Assembly: GCA_963792205.1 (NCBI GenBank)
Contig: CAWBVI010000005.1
Span: 526,441 to 590,440, forward strand
DNA from: DATDAH01 sp963792205
GTDB taxonomy: Bacteria; Actinomycetota; Acidimicrobiia; Acidimicrobiales; DATDAH01
DNA length: 64,000 nucleotides
Reading direction: 5' to 3'
Part shown: one piece after another, positions 1-11,044 of the stretch
Layout: every line of letters starts with the position of its first letter
Position numbering within the stretch: the first letter of the stretch is position 1
The notes under the pieces: generated by a model
Seen by the model: only the letters and a program-made list of their open reading frames with translations
Databases searched by the model: none
What the model was told of the DNA's origin: nothing
Program-made: the position numbers and the translations under genes

Positions 1-625
1 GGACGTCGTCGTCCCCCTTCGTGATCGTCCACGCGGCCTTGGCATGGACGTCGGCCCCGATCAGCCCCGGAGTTCCCGGGTTCGCCAGCCCCCACTGCAC
101 GGGGGTGGCCGCCTGGGCCATGCGGGGTCGCTGCACGACCCGCACGAAGTTCGGAGCGGCGTCGCCATGGGACGACGAGCGCTTGTGCAACGCCAGGGCC
201 GCCTTGGCCGCGTGGCCGACGCCGTCGTCGGTGTCCTCGGGTGCCCGCATGAGCACCTTGCCGTGAGAACCCTCCCGGACGACGTCGAGTCCGAACCGGT
301 CACGGAGGAACTTCAGGTCCGCCTTGCTGGCGTCGTCGATCGCGACGCTGTCGGTCGGAATCACCGTCGCCTCGCCCGGCGGCGCCGCGGCCACCTCGGC
401 GACGCCGTCGGAGAGGTGCACGAACCGATCCGCCAGGCGTTCCCGCTGGTCGCTCAGGGTCGCCGCCAACCGGTCGCCGGACGCCTCCGGCCGCATGGCG
501 GCGACGGCCGGCCGGCCGGCGGGCCCGACTTCGAACGTCGTCGGTCCGTGCTGCCGGGCCTCGAACAGCCCGCGGAGCTCGAGCTTCCGTATCCGCTTCC
601 CGTCGAAGTACTCGATGGTTCTCAC
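1..625 (-). CDS. Subtilisin-like (S8) serine protease, N-terminal part; runs off window
   Basis: The frame is open from a GTG at 623-625 to the window edge, about 208 codons. GGAAGG lies about 8 bases upstream of the GTG, which supports this start. The first ~180 residues form a soluble N-terminal region. At the window edge the protein reads QWGLANPGTPGLIGADVHAK and then AAWTITKGDDDV, the typical lead-in to the catalytic domain of S8 peptidases, just before the Asp of the D-H-S triad. The catalytic residues lie outside the window. No obvious signal peptide is visible at this start. Family assignment rests on that lead-in; activity cannot be judged. Confidence 0.75.
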   Translation of the reverse strand, partial: MRTIEYFDGKRIRKLELRGLFEARQHGPTTFEVGPAGRPAVAAMRPEASGDRLAATLSDQRERLADRFVHLSDGVAEVAAAPPGEATVIPTDSVAIDDASKADLKFLRDRFGLDVVREGSHGKVLMRAPEDTDDGVGHAAKAALALHKRSSSHGDAAPNFVRVVQRPRMAQAATPVQWGLANPGTPGLIGADVHAKAAWTITKGDDDV

Positions 626-722
626 GCTTCGCCTTCCTTGCTGGAGGGCCCGCCTCATGATCCTCACGACTGCGGCGACCAGCCGTCAAGCGCGGCACAG
701 CAGGTCGGCGGCGGGTCGTGCG

Positions 723-1414
723 TCAATTCGCGCTCGCCGCGGCGGCGTCGGGCCTGATGTGGGCAAACATGCTGCGGCCGTTCCAGCTCGGGAAGGCCCG
801 AACGAGCCACGAGGGCCCGTGGAGCTGGATCCGGGAGTCGCGGGTGGCCTCCGCCCAAGACAGCTGCCCAGCGTGCCACTTCACGAACGCTTCGGCGTCG
901 GCGGTGATGTAGAGATCCTCGTCCAGACCGCCATACGTCTTGCAGATCTCGGTCTCGCCGTGCTCGAGCAGCAGCCAGTACCGCTCATGAGGCCGGAAGC
1001 CGGTGAAGTCCAACCGGATGACCACACGCTGGTCCGGCAGTCGGTCACGACGGAGTGCGTTGCCATCGACCACAGCGCCACGAACGGATCGAGGTTCTCG
1101 GGGGCGATCTCGAGCCAACGGGCTCCCCACTCGCCGAGGGTCTCGCAGACCTTGAACAGATCGTGGCCCGAGCTCGTGAGCTGGTATCGGTGACCGCGCC
1201 CCTGAGCCTTCGGCTCCGACTCGACGATGCCGAGGCGTTCGAGCTGCTTGAGCCGCTGCGAGAGCACGGTGCGGGAGAGTCCGGGCGCACCCTCGAGGAT
1301 CTCGCCGAAGGTCTGACAGCCCAGATGCAGGTTGCGGATGATCAACGGCGTCCAACGCTCGGCGAAGATCTCCGCGCCACGGGCGATCGGGCAGTACTGG
1401 CCGTAGGTCCTCAC
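723..1414 (-). CDS. HxlR-family winged-helix transcriptional regulator (one frameshift)
   Basis: The N-terminal ~125 residues match the HxlR winged-helix fold: YGQYCPIARGAEIFAERW, then a recognition region with TFGEIL, LSRTVLSQRLKQLERLGIV and a basic wing. The GTG at 1412-1414 places the start directly before this domain. The C-terminal ~100 residues (RVVIRLDFTGF to the stop) lie in another frame; a single missing base near 1040/1041, inside GA-CTGCCGGACC, joins them. The C-terminal part resembles the extra sterol-carrier-like domain found in some HxlR proteins. It is transcribed away from the flavin oxidase at 1540 and the 125-bp gap may hold both promoters, so it is a candidate regulator of that oxidase (inference). 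Confidence 0.7.
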
Positions 1415-1539
1415 GAACGCAGTGTCCCGCGGCAGCCGACCGTCGTGAAGTCCAGATTCCTTGCATCGAAGTCCAGATCGCTGACTTCTTCTCGGTGCCC
1501 CTCGATGTTGCGATGAGCCCATCCACCCGAGGAGGAACG

Positions 1540-3056
1540 ATGTCAGCACGAACCACGATGCAGATCCCTGGGTTCCGGGGCGATGTGATCGTCCCCGACC
1601 ACCACGACTACGACGACGCCCGAGCCGTCGTGCGAACGGCACCGTCGACCGACGACCTCGACTGATCGCCCGCTGCGCGCGGCACCGCCGAGTGGCCGCC
1701 GATGTGCGCTTCGCCCCGATCGCGAGCTGCGAGATCGCCGTTCGCGGCGGGGGTCACAACGTCGCCGGCACCGCGGTGTGCGACGGCGGGGTCGTGATCG
1801 ACCTGTCGGCGATGCGCGCCGTAGCGGTCGATCCTGTCGAGCGCACGGCCCTCGTCCAGGGGGGTGCCCTGTGGGGAGATGTCGACCACGAGACTCAGGC
1901 GCATGGTCTGGCCACCACTGGCGGCATCGTCGGCCACACCGGAGTCGGCGGCCTCAGCCTGGGCGGCGGCATCGGCTGGCTCATGCGCAAGCACGGGCTC
2001 ACCGTCGACAACCTCGAACAGGCCGAGGTGGTCACCGCCGACGGCGAGATCGTGGGGGCGTCGGCCAACGATCACCCCGACCTGTTCTGGGCCCTGCGAG
2101 GCGGAGGCGGGAACTTCGGCATCGTCAGCTCGTTCCGGTTCGCGCTGCACCCGGTCGGCCCCACCGTCACGGCCGGACCGGTGTTCTGGGCGGCCGAGGA
2201 CACCACCGACGTCCTGCGCTTCTACCGCGAGTTCCTCACCGACGCACCTGACGAGCTCGGGAACGTCGTCCGGCTCGGCACGATCCCACCGCTGCCGGCT
2301 GTCGACGAGGACCTCCACTTCCGGCCGGCCATCGCCGTGGCCAGCTGCTACGCGGACCGGTCGAAGACGGTGCGCGCGCCGTCCAGGCGCTCCGCCAGTT
2401 CGGGACCCCGTTCGTGGATCTGGTCGGACCCACCCTGTACGTCGATCATCAGAGCGGTATCGACGACACCGTCCCTCATGGCTGGCACTACTACTGGAAG
2501 GCCACGAACCTCACCGGCTTGTCCGACGACGTCATCGACATCGTCGCCGCGCACGCGTACCGCGCCACCTCCCCGAGGTCGTACTCGGCGATGTTCCACA
2601 TGGGAGGCGCAATACCCCGAACCCCACGGGAGGCCACGGCCTATCCGGCACGCGATGTTGGACCAGAACATCGTCATCGACGCCGCCTGGCTTCCCGAGC
2701 AGGACGACACCGTCAGCGCATCGGAGACCGAGTGGGCCCGAGCGTTCCTCGACGCCCTGGAGCCCCACCGCGCCGGCGTCTACGTGAACTTCCTCGACGC
2801 CGACGACGACGTGAGCCGCGTCCGCGAGGCCTACGGCGACGACACGTACCGGCGCCTCACGGAGGTGAAAGCCAAGTACGACCCCGAGAACGTGTTCCAC
2901 CACAACAAGAACATCCAGCCCAGCACGCCGGCGACCCGGGACGGTGACGTGACGGTGGCCAATCGGCGCGTCGGCCAGGGTGATGCGGCCGTTGGTGGTC
3001 CCGTCGGCGGCGTGACCGTGGTGCCGTTGCCTCCGGCGTCGACACTTCCTCGGTGA
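1540..3056 (+). CDS. FAD-linked oxidoreductase, BBE/berberine-bridge type (several frameshifts)
   Basis: ATG at 1540 follows a strong GGAGGA (1531-1536). The protein has the PCMH-type FAD-binding core: AVRGGGHNVAGTAVCDGG, the GG-rich TGVGGLSLGGGIGWL loop and FWALRGGGGNFGIV. The C-terminal BBE motif is VKAKYDPENVFHHNKNI. Reading it as one enzyme needs shifts near 1632 and 1660-1690, near 2362 and near 2660. Between the last two the true frame gives GPTLYVDHQSGIDDTVPHGW. Such enzymes oxidise alcohol or amine substrates with covalently bound FAD; the substrate here is unknown. The reading frame continues ~40 codons past the usual family end. Clustered single-base shifts in well-conserved sequence suggest sequence error rather than decay, but a pseudogene cannot be excluded. 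Confidence 0.8.
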
Positions 3057-3311
3057 CGGTCGAGGCGCGGTGTCGTCATCCGACCCGGCCAGCCGACCGC
3101 AGCGGGATCAGGAGGCCCGGTCACCACGGCCAGCGGGCCGACGCAGACAGTTCTCGCGAGGATCGTCGGCCCCTCCCAGCGTCCCTGGTCGGTGCCGGTC
3201 CAGCCGTGCTCAGCATTCGCGGCTGACGGGGAGGGTCCACTCGACGGGAAGGGCTCGTCTCGCCGCGAGGCGGAGCGGCGACGAGTCTCGGCCAGAATCG
3301 GACGGCCTGAG

Positions 3312-3348
3312 GCGCACCTGCCGGCGAGGAGAGCGCCGGCAGGTGCGC
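3312..3348. terminator. Perfect 15-bp hairpin between convergent genes
   Basis: Arms GCGCACCTGCCGGCG (3312-3326) and its exact reverse complement (3334-3348) enclose a 7-base loop. It sits in the 312-bp gap between the flavin oxidase (+) and the small membrane protein (-). There is no T-tract, as is usual for high-GC actinobacterial hairpins, so it could terminate transcription from both sides. I see no gene in the rest of 3057-3368. Confidence 0.6.
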
Positions 3349-3368
3349 GAACTGGGGCTCGAGCGACG

Positions 3369-3710
3369 TCAGCTGGTCGGCACGTGCCGGCTGTCGGGCA
3401 GGAACTCGTCGGGGTTGGCCTCGCGGGCCTCAGCGGCCCGGCTGTACGTCCGGGCGTTGCCCTCGAGGTGCGCTTCCCGCTCATACGTCTCGGCCTCCGG
3501 ATAGAAGCCCTGGGGCGGGATGTCGCTGTTGTCGCCGCCGGTGAAGGTGGCGAAGGCGAGGGCGGCGACCGCGATCCCGGCCAGGATCAGCGCGATCCAC
3601 CCGAAGGCGGCCCGTCGGTTCGTCTCCGGCGGCTGCGCCTGGGGTGGGCTGGTGGTCTCCGGGCCGACGGTTTCGCTCGGTGTGGTGAGGGTGTCGGTAG
3701 TCGTCGTCAT
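3369..3710 (-). CDS. Small single-pass membrane protein divergent from the first BTAD/STAND/WD40 regulator
   Basis: 113 residues. The first ~35 residues are rich in Thr and Pro, then comes one helix (about 38-60, GWIALILAGIAVAALAFATF), then a ~50-residue charged tail (FYPEAETYEREAHLEGNART and on) ending HVPTS. With RR before the helix, the tail is predicted outside. The start is the ATG at 3708-3710, after the TMT-rich run MTTTTDTL. The gene lies 130 bp from the start of the giant regulator and is read away from it, so the two probably share a control region. Its layout (TP-rich head, one helix, hydrophilic outer tail) matches the small protein that follows the second giant regulator at 20253, though the tails are not alike. 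I do not recognise a family. Confidence 0.65.
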   Translation of the reverse strand: MTTTTDTLTTPSETVGPETTSPPQAQPPETNRRAAFGWIALILAGIAVAALAFATFTGGDNSDIPPQGFYPEAETYEREAHLEGNARTYSRAAEAREANPDEFLPDSRHVPTS

Positions 3711-3840
3711 GGTGTGTCCTCCGTGTTGGCTGTCGGTTTCGACGATGGGCCCGGCGGGTATTGGCGGATCGGGCCGAGCGGTATGGATCGGGTATGGAGG
3801 CCTTTGACGGCGGGTGATCGGGTGTAGACACTGCTGAGCA

Positions 3841-6800
3841 ATGGGGGGGATCGGCCTTTTGGGGCCGTTGCAGGTGGACGGCGGCGACGGGCTCGAGCCC
3901 CGCGACCGGATCGTGTTGAGCGTCCTGGCGGTTCGACGGGGCAATGTGGTGGCGCCGGATGAGTTCGCGGAGGCACTGTGGGGAGAGCGGCCGCCGGCGT
4001 CGTGGCCCAAGCAGGTGCAGATCTGCATCGGGCGGCTGCGCAAGGTGCTGGGCCCGGCGGCGATCGAGACCGTGGCGGGCGGGTACCGACTGGCGCTGGA
4101 CGGCGAGGACGTCGACGGCTTCCAGTTCGAGCACCTCATCGACCGGGCCCGGGTGCTGCGGGCCACGGGACAGGTCGATCGAGCCGCAGCGTCTTACGCC
4201 CGGGCGTTGTCGCTGTGGCGGGGTCGGCCGCTGGACGAGGTCGACGGGTGGCTACCGGGCCAGAGCGAGGCCGCCCGCCTCGAGGAGCTGCGACGCACGG
4301 CCGAGGAGGACTGGCTGGACTGCCGACTGGCGGCGGGTGAGCACCGCGAGGTGGTGGTTGAGGCCCAGGCCCTGGTCACCGCGGAGCCGTTGCGGGAACG
4401 GCGGTGGGCCATCTTGGCGCTGGCGCAGTACCGCTGCGGACGGCAGGGCGATGCGCTGCGGTCCCTGACCCGGGCCCGTCACGAGCTGGTCGATGCGCTC
4501 GGCATCGACCCCGGTGCGGACCTCGTCGCCCTCGAGGAGGCGATCCTGCGGCAGGACCCCACGCTCTCGGCGGTCCCCGAGGCGGCGGTGGCCAGCGAGG
4601 CGTGCCCGTACAAGGGCCTGGCGGCCTATGACGTCGGGGACGAGGAGGCCTTCTTCGGTCGCGACACCGAGATCGCGGCGTGCCTCGAGCGCCTGGGTTC
4701 GACGCCGCTGCTGCTGGTCACCGGACCCTCGGGGTGCGGCAAGTCGTCGCTGGTGCGGGCCGGGCTGGTCCCCGCGCTGCGGCGGCGAGGGCAGACCGTG
4801 GTCGTGTTCGTCCCCGGCGCTGACCCCGAGGCCGCGATGGACACCGCCATCGCCGAAGTCGACGGCCCGGCCCTCCTGGTCATCGACCAGTTCGAAGAGC
4901 TCCTCGCCCTGGGTCACCCCCCCGCGGTCGTCGGGCGCTTCTGTCGCCGCGTCGCCGAACACGCCGTCCGAGGTGGCGCCGGTGATCATCGCGGTGCGCA
5001 GCGACCACCTCGGCGGCCTCGGCGCCGAGCCGGGGCTCAGCCGTCTGGCCGAGCGCGGCCTGCACCTGGTGGCCCCGCTGGCCGGTGACCCGCTCCGCGA
5101 GTCGATCGAGCAGCCCGCCGAGTTGGCCGGTCTCCGCCTCGAGCACGGGCTGGTGGAGCTGCTGGTGCGGGACTGCGAGGGCGAGCCCGGCGGCCTGCCC
5201 CTGCTGTCCCACGCGCTGGCCGAGACCTGGCGCCGCCGCGACGGCAACGTCCTGACCGTCGAGGGCTACCGGGCCACCGGCGGGATCCGGGGCGCGGTCG
5301 CCCGCACCGCGGATCGCCTCTACGACACCCTGCCCCGGGAACAGCGAGCCGTCCTGCGCTCGGTCCTGCTCCGGCTGGTGACCCCGTCCCTGGACGGCGA
5401 TCCCGTCCGCTGCCGGGTACCGAGCACAAGCCTGCTCGGCGACGCCGACCGGGAGCGCATCGTCGGACTCCTCGTGCGGGCCCGCCTGGTCACCTCCGAA
5501 CAGGACACCTTCGAGCTGGCCCACGAAGCCCTGGCCCGGGCCTGGCCCCGCCTGCAATCCTGGCTCGACGACGACGTCGCCGGCCAACGACTCCTCCGCC
5601 ACCTCACCACCGCCGCCGAGGGCTGGGAGTCACTCGGCCGCCCCGCACAGCGAGCTCTACCGGGGCGCCCGGCTCGACACCGCCCTGGAATGGCAGGAAG
5701 CCAGCGCGCCGCACCTGACCGACCTCGAACAGCAGTACCTCGCGGAGTCGGTCGACCAAGCCTCCTCAGAGACCCGGGCCATCGCCGAACGCGCCCGCCG
5801 CGACGCCCACCAGAACCGGCGCCTCCGCAGCCTCCTCGGCGCCACCGCCATCCTCCTGGTCGCCGTCGATGATCGTCGGCTACGTCGCCATCCGCCAACG
5901 CGAACACGCAACCAACGAACGCCAGGTCGCGACCGCACGCGAACTGGCCGCCGCCGCCACCGCCAACGTGACCATTGATCCCGAACGCAGCGTCCTGCTC
6001 GCCCTCGCCGCGGTCGAGGAATCCCGGGCGGGGGACGGCAGCGCGCTGCCCGAAGCCGAAGAGGCGCTTCACGACGCGGTCACCTCCGATTCGATCGAGC
6101 TCCGCGTCCCCGGTGTCGGTGGGGCGCTCGCCTGGAGCCCGGATGGCCGGCTGTTCGTCACCGAGGGTCCCCAGAGCTCCGGGATCGTCGACATCCGGGA
6201 CGCCCACACCGGCGATTCGGTGCGGTCCTTCCACGGGCACGACCTCGACGTCACTGAGGTTGCGTTCAACCACGACGGAACCCTCCTGGCCACCACCGGG
6301 GCCGACGGTGCGGCCCGGGTCTGGGACCCGGCCACCGGGGAGGAGCTGCACTCGGTCGAGCATCCCGCCGGTCGAGGAGCAGTGGGACCCTCGTTCAGCG
6401 GAGACGGCTCCTACTTCGCCGCTGCCTGGCCCGACGATCACGGCGGTGTCGTCCGCGTCCTGGATCTCGAGTCCGGGCGCATCGTCACCGAGATCGACCG
6501 CGTGCCTTGCCCGATCGCCACCTCGTTCGACCCGGAGACGCCCCGCCTCGCCGTGGCCTCAGATCAAGAGCCGGTCGCGGTCGTGCTGGATGTCGAGTCG
6601 GGCGCCGAGCTGTTCACGGCCTCCGGGCACTTCTCGCAGCTGCGTGACGTCGCCTGGAGTCCCGACGGCTCGACGATCGCGACGGCGGCCCTGGACGGCA
6701 GCGCCCGCTTGTTCGATGCCGCCACCGGCCAACAGCGGACCGCCCTCCTCGGACACGTGGCGGCCGTCGGCGCGGTCGCATGGAGCCCAGACTCCAGGCG

Positions 6801-8079
6801 ATTGATCACCGCCAGTGCCGACGGCACCGCCAAGGGATGGCAGCTGATCGAGGGTGCGGGCCGAGAGGTCTTCAGCCTGTCGGCTCACGACCAGAGGGTG
6901 GAGATCATCGGTGTCGCCTTCTCACCCGACGGCACCAGGGTCATGACGGGCGACGCCGGCATCACCTCCACCATCATCTGGAACATCGGGGCCACTGGGC
7001 TCGCCGAGGTCGCCAACCTGCCCGCCGTGGGGTACCACCCCGGCGGGGTGGCCTTCAGTCCCGACGGTCGGCACCTCGTCACGAACAGCGGTGGCGGTGG
7101 GATCCGGGTGTGGGATGCGGAGACGTGGACGGCCGTGCAGACGTTCGGGACGCGGGGGACCCCGACGCCATCGGCGGTGCCGGACGTGCCGCTCACCTCC
7201 GGCGACGACTTTGCGAACCTGGCCGTGGATCCCAGCGGGCGGCTTGTCGCTGGCGTTCGCGCGACGATCCTCGACGTCGGGACCGAGCTCTGGACGGGCG
7301 ATGCGGTCGAGGTGTGGGAGCTTCAGACCGGGCGGCTGGTCTTCACCGTGCGCAACAGTCCCGGGGTAGGGGTGCCGGCCTGGAGCCCTGACGGTCAGTT
7401 CCTCGCCACCTTCGGGGAGGGGACCGTGACCATCGTCGACCGGTCGGGCGGCGAGGTCACCCGCCTCGCGCTGCCCGATGTGACGGTGAGCTCGGTGGCG
7501 TTCACCGCCGACGGCGACCGACTGATCTCGGTCGTCCAAGCGACGGGGGCGTACGACCCGGACGTCGCCCGGGTGGTCATCTGGGACTGGAGGGCAGGGG
7601 AGATCGAGCGCTCGATCGACACCGAGGGGGTTGCCGTCCACCCGAGCTCGACGGGCGACCTGATCGCGGTGCAGTCGCACTTCCGCGCCGGTTCGCAGGA
7701 CGTCGAGATCTGGGACGCGCGAACGGGGCGCCTCGTCACCACCCTCACGGGCTACACGGGGGAGGTGACGGACATCGAGTTCGACCCATCGGGATCTCGC
7801 GTCGCCACCTCCAGCCTCGACAACACGATCCGGCTGTGGGACCCCCGCTCCGGGGAGCTGCAGCTCGTGCTGCGCGGGCATTTCGCCCAGGTCTCGAGCA
7901 TCTCGTTCAGACCGGACGGCTCGCAGCTCGCCTCCTACGGCGTGGAGGGAGTCGTGCGCATCTGGGCCCTCGATCTCGACACGCTCATCGAGATCGCTGA
8001 GGACCGGCTCACCCGCGGGTTCACCGAGGAGGAGTGTCGGCAGTACCTCCACGCCGACCGCTGCCCCGACCCCCGCTGA
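3841..8079 (+). CDS. Giant transmembrane regulator: BTAD head - STAND NTPase - TM helix - WD40 propeller (three frameshifts)
   Basis: About 1,410 residues once frames are joined. Order: OmpR-type winged helix (LLGPLQVDGG to AGGYRLAL) and a BTAD helical repeat domain (to about residue 245), as in SARP activators; a STAND NTPase starting CPYKGLAAYDVGDEEAFFGR with Walker A GPSGCGKSS and Walker B ALLVIDQFEEL; a winged-helix-like stretch (FELAHEALARAWPRLQSWL); one membrane helix around 5830-5890; then about 13 WD40 blades (repeated WSPDG, SFRPDGS, IRLWDPRSG) to the end FTEEECRQYLHADRCPDPR. Shifts are needed near 4970, 5648 and 5867. The helix would put the DNA-binding and NTPase parts inside the cell and the propeller outside. 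Start ATG 3841 has no strong ribosome site and may be leaderless. Its relative lies at 15055. Confidence 0.8.
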
Positions 8080-8098
8080 CCCGACCCCGCCCCCGCGG

Positions 8099-9361
8099 TC
8101 AGGTGGCCAGGATGCGGGCCAGGGCCACCCTCGTGGTGTCGGCCGACGCGCCGGCGAGGACGAAGTTGCCGTCGGCCTGCTCGGCCACCGACCAGGCGGT
8201 GTCCCACCCGGATGTGAAGTTCACCCCTGTGTACCCGTCGCCGGAGAACGTGGGGTCGAGCTCGCCGGTGCCGTCGAGGCGGGCGAGCAGCATCCGCCCG
8301 CCGGTGCCCCCGATGTGGCCGGCGAGGACGATCGAGCCGTCCGTCCGGAGCAACAGGTCCGAGGCGAACTCGTAGGGCCCGGGCAGGTTGACGATCTGGC
8401 GGCCGTCGCCGCTGAAGCCCGGGTCAGGGGAGCCGTCGGCCAGGAACTGACTGAGGGCGACGCGGCCGTCGGCCTCGCCCGCGATGAGCACCCGGCCGTC
8501 GTCGAGCACGGCGACCCCGGTCGCGTCGTCGTAGCTCGCCGTGTAGTTCACGGTGAGCTTCCCGTCGCCGGAGAAGGTCGTGTCCAAGGAGCCGTCGGCC
8601 AGGTAACGCACGACCGGGACCTGCTCGTTGCCGCCGGGACCGGCAGTGCCGGTGACGACCATGGTGCCGTCGTCGGCCACGGTGAGGGCAAAGCCCACCT
8701 CGAAGCCGGACACGACGTTCGTCTGGACGAGACCGTCGCCGCTGAAGCCGGTGTCGACGGCGCCGTCGGCGGCGAAGGCCATCAGGCCGATCTGGTTGCC
8801 CGCCGCGCCGGTCAGGCGGAGGCCGCCGTCGTCCAGGACCTCGACGTCGTACGCGTACTCGGTGCCGGCGACGAGGTCGGCGCTCTGCTTGCCGCCCACC
8901 CCGAACGTGGTGTCGAGCGAACCGTCTGACGCCAGCCGGGCGAGCGCCGTTCGGGTCGCGCCCTGGGCACCGCCGACCGCGAGGATGCGACCGTCGTCGA
9001 GGAGGGCGATGTCGGCCACGAAGTCGTAGCCGGCGCTGAAGTTGACGTAGGCGATGCCGTCCCCGCTGAAGGACGGGTCGAGCGTGCCGTTCGCCTGGTA
9101 GCGGGCGACGAACCATCGGCCGCCGGCGGTCCCGGACTGGGTGCCGGAGACGACGATCTTCCCGTCGCTCTGGACGGCGACCGACGAGCCGTCGGTGCCA
9201 CGCCCGAGGTTGGTGACGACCCTTCCGTCACCGGAGAACGCGGGGTCGAGGCCGCCCGTCCCGGCCGACGCGGGACGGGCCGGCAGGGCGAGGGCGGTGA
9301 GGGCCAGGGCGGTCACGACGAGACGTCGGACGGTGGTCCGGTGAGATCGGGGGTGGTGCAT
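8099..9361 (-). CDS. Secreted delta-60 repeat (Ig-less propeller) protein
   Basis: 420 residues. ATG at 9361 follows AGGAGA at good spacing. A signal peptide (basic start, LVVTALALTALALPARPASA) is followed by about eight repeats of ~50 residues, each with the delta-60 signature LDPSFSGDG or LDTTFSGDG and an A-x-x-x-DGKI/DGRI strand. Such proteins form beta-propeller-like folds and are exported; the ligand is unknown. The gene is convergent with the giant regulator, only 19 bp apart, and probably heads a unit with no downstream partner. The reading frame is intact. Confidence in the family is high, in role low. Confidence 0.8.
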   Translation of the reverse strand: MHHPRSHRTTVRRLVVTALALTALALPARPASAGTGGLDPAFSGDGRVVTNLGRGTDGSSVAVQSDGKIVVSGTQSGTAGGRWFVARYQANGTLDPSFSGDGIAYVNFSAGYDFVADIALLDDGRILAVGGAQGATRTALARLASDGSLDTTFGVGGKQSADLVAGTEYAYDVEVLDDGGLRLTGAAGNQIGLMAFAADGAVDTGFSGDGLVQTNVVSGFEVGFALTVADDGTMVVTGTAGPGGNEQVPVVRYLADGSLDTTFSGDGKLTVNYTASYDDATGVAVLDDGRVLIAGEADGRVALSQFLADGSPDPGFSGDGRQIVNLPGPYEFASDLLLRTDGSIVLAGHIGGTGGRMLLARLDGTGELDPTFSGDGYTGVNFTSGWDTAWSVAEQADGNFVLAGASADTTRVALARILAT

Positions 9362-9405
9362 GAAGGTTCTCCTGGTGGTGCGAAGGGTGGTGGCACGGCC
9401 GGTGC

Positions 9406-9998
9406 TCAACACGAGAACGTCGGGTGCTCGCGGAAGCTGCGCACGATGTCCGGCTGGCTGCCGCGGTCCCAGCGGAGTTGCACCAAGAGGTCCCAGTCCC
9501 AGCGCGTGGGGACGCTGTCGGACACGTTGCGGGCGGCGATGAAGCGCTCGCTGAAGGGGCCCCGGGGTGGCCGCGACAGTGTCGTGCCGACCCAGGGAAC
9601 GCCGGCGGCCGACTGGCCCCGACGCACGAGGCGGGCCTGGAGCGTGTAGCCCACGAACTGCCGGCCCTCGGCGCCCATGTACGTCTCCACCGAGGTGACC
9701 CGGAACACGCCGTTGAGCGGGCACGCGATGCGCCAGAAGAACCCGTAGCACGGTGTGGGCGTGGAGCTCGAGCACGGGTGGAGGCGACCGTTGCGGAGCT
9801 CCGCGCCCCAGTAGAAGCCGCCGGAGCCTTCGGCGCCGGTGTCCGCTGGCGCGGTACCGCCTCCGGTCGGGCCGGCTGGCCGTTCCGGTCAGCTCCGCCC
9901 CCTCGGTGGGCGGTCGGGCGCTGGACCCCGGTGGTCCGATCAGCAACGAGGCCAGGACGACCACGGCGCCGAGAGCGCATACGGACGAGGGTTCTCAT
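9406..9998 (-). CDS. Small secreted protein of unknown function (two frameshifts)
   Basis: ATG at 9996-9998 follows GGAAGGAAC. After one shift near 9985 the start reads as a signal peptide (CALGAVVVLASLLIG). After a second shift near 9870 the mature part reads GSGGFYWGAELRNGRLHP, CYGFFWRIACPLNGVFRVTS, and ends VRSFREHPTFSC at 9406. Four or more cysteines in the mature part suggest disulfides. The gene lies just upstream of the delta-60 protein on the same strand with a 44-bp gap, so they may form a two-gene secreted unit. I do not recognise a family. Confidence 0.5.
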
Positions 9999-10284
9999 GA
10001 GTGTTCCTTCCCTGGTGGTCAGGTCGAGATCTGAGTCGATGGCCGTCAACGGGACGTCAAGGAACCGTCAAGGCGCTCGCCGCGGCGCGGCCGCGGGCGC
10101 AGGCCGCTTCGACGCGCCGCGCTCGACCACGCGCTCGCTGCCGCCGTCTCCGATCCCTTCCACCGTGCCCACCTCGGCCTGTTCGAACCGGCCCGCCTGG
10201 CCGTCGGCGAAAACTACTCGTTCACACCAGGCAAGGCGCTCGGCTCGCGGGACAATGGCGCGGATGACCACATCGGAGGCGACG

Positions 10285-11010
10285 ATGGGCTTAGACGGCC
10301 AGGTGGCGCTCGTGACCGGGGCGAGCAGCGGGATCGGTCGAGCGGTGGCTCGTACCCTCGCCGCCGGCGGGGCGTCGGTGGTGCTCGCCGCCCGCCGGGC
10401 CGAACGCCTCGGTGAGCTCGCCGACGAGCTCACCGCCGCCGGCGCCCACGCGTTGGCGGTGCCCGCCGACGTCACCGATCAGGACGAGGTCCACCGGCTG
10501 CACGATGCGGCCATCGACCGCTTCGGCCGTATCGACATCCTGGTCAACAACGTGGGGGTCGGGTCCTACGGACTCCTCGGGTCCATGACCGTGGAGGACT
10601 ACGACTGGATGATGCGGGCCAACATGCGGTCGAGCTTCTTGTGCACTCACCGGTTCCTACCGGCGATGCTCGACCGGGGATCGGGCCAGATCTGCTTCGT
10701 CGGCTCGGTGGCCGGCCTGAAGGGCCTGCCCGGTGAGTCGGTGTACTGCGCCTCGAAGTTCGCACAGATGGGCTTCGCCCAGGCCCTCGACTACGAGACC
10801 CGCGAGAAGGGCGTGAAGGTCAGCGTCGTCGCGCCCGGCGGGGTCCACACGGAGTTCGCCATCGGCACCGGCCGGGTCGAGGGGGACCCGGCCCTCGACC
10901 AGATGCTCGACCCGGAGGACGTGGCTGCGGCGGTTCGCTTCGCCCTCACCCAGCCCGAGGGGTGCCGGACGTTCCTGATCGGCCTCCGGCCGATGTCCGA
11001 GCCCCTCTGA
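10285..11010 (+). CDS. Short-chain dehydrogenase/reductase (SDR)
   Basis: 241 residues, classical SDR. Visible are the cofactor motif TGASSGIG (11-18), NNVG (88-91), catalytic Ser141, and YCASK with Tyr154 and Lys158. The ARR after the second strand favours NADP(H). Start ATG 10285 has GGAGG five bases upstream; an in-frame ATG at 10264 lacks one. The substrate is unknown. It is followed after 34 bp by the acidic lipoprotein on the same strand, which need not be related. The ~290 bp upstream (9999-10284) hold no gene I can support. Confidence 0.9.
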   Translation: MGLDGQVALVTGASSGIGRAVARTLAAGGASVVLAARRAERLGELADELTAAGAHALAVPADVTDQDEVHRLHDAAIDRFGRIDILVNNVGVGSYGLLGSMTVEDYDWMMRANMRSSFLCTHRFLPAMLDRGSGQICFVGSVAGLKGLPGESVYCASKFAQMGFAQALDYETREKGVKVSVVAPGGVHTEFAIGTGRVEGDPALDQMLDPEDVAAAVRFALTQPEGCRTFLIGLRPMSEPL

Positions 11011-11044
11011 GGTCGCAAGACACGGGGTTCGCTACGTTCCGGCG

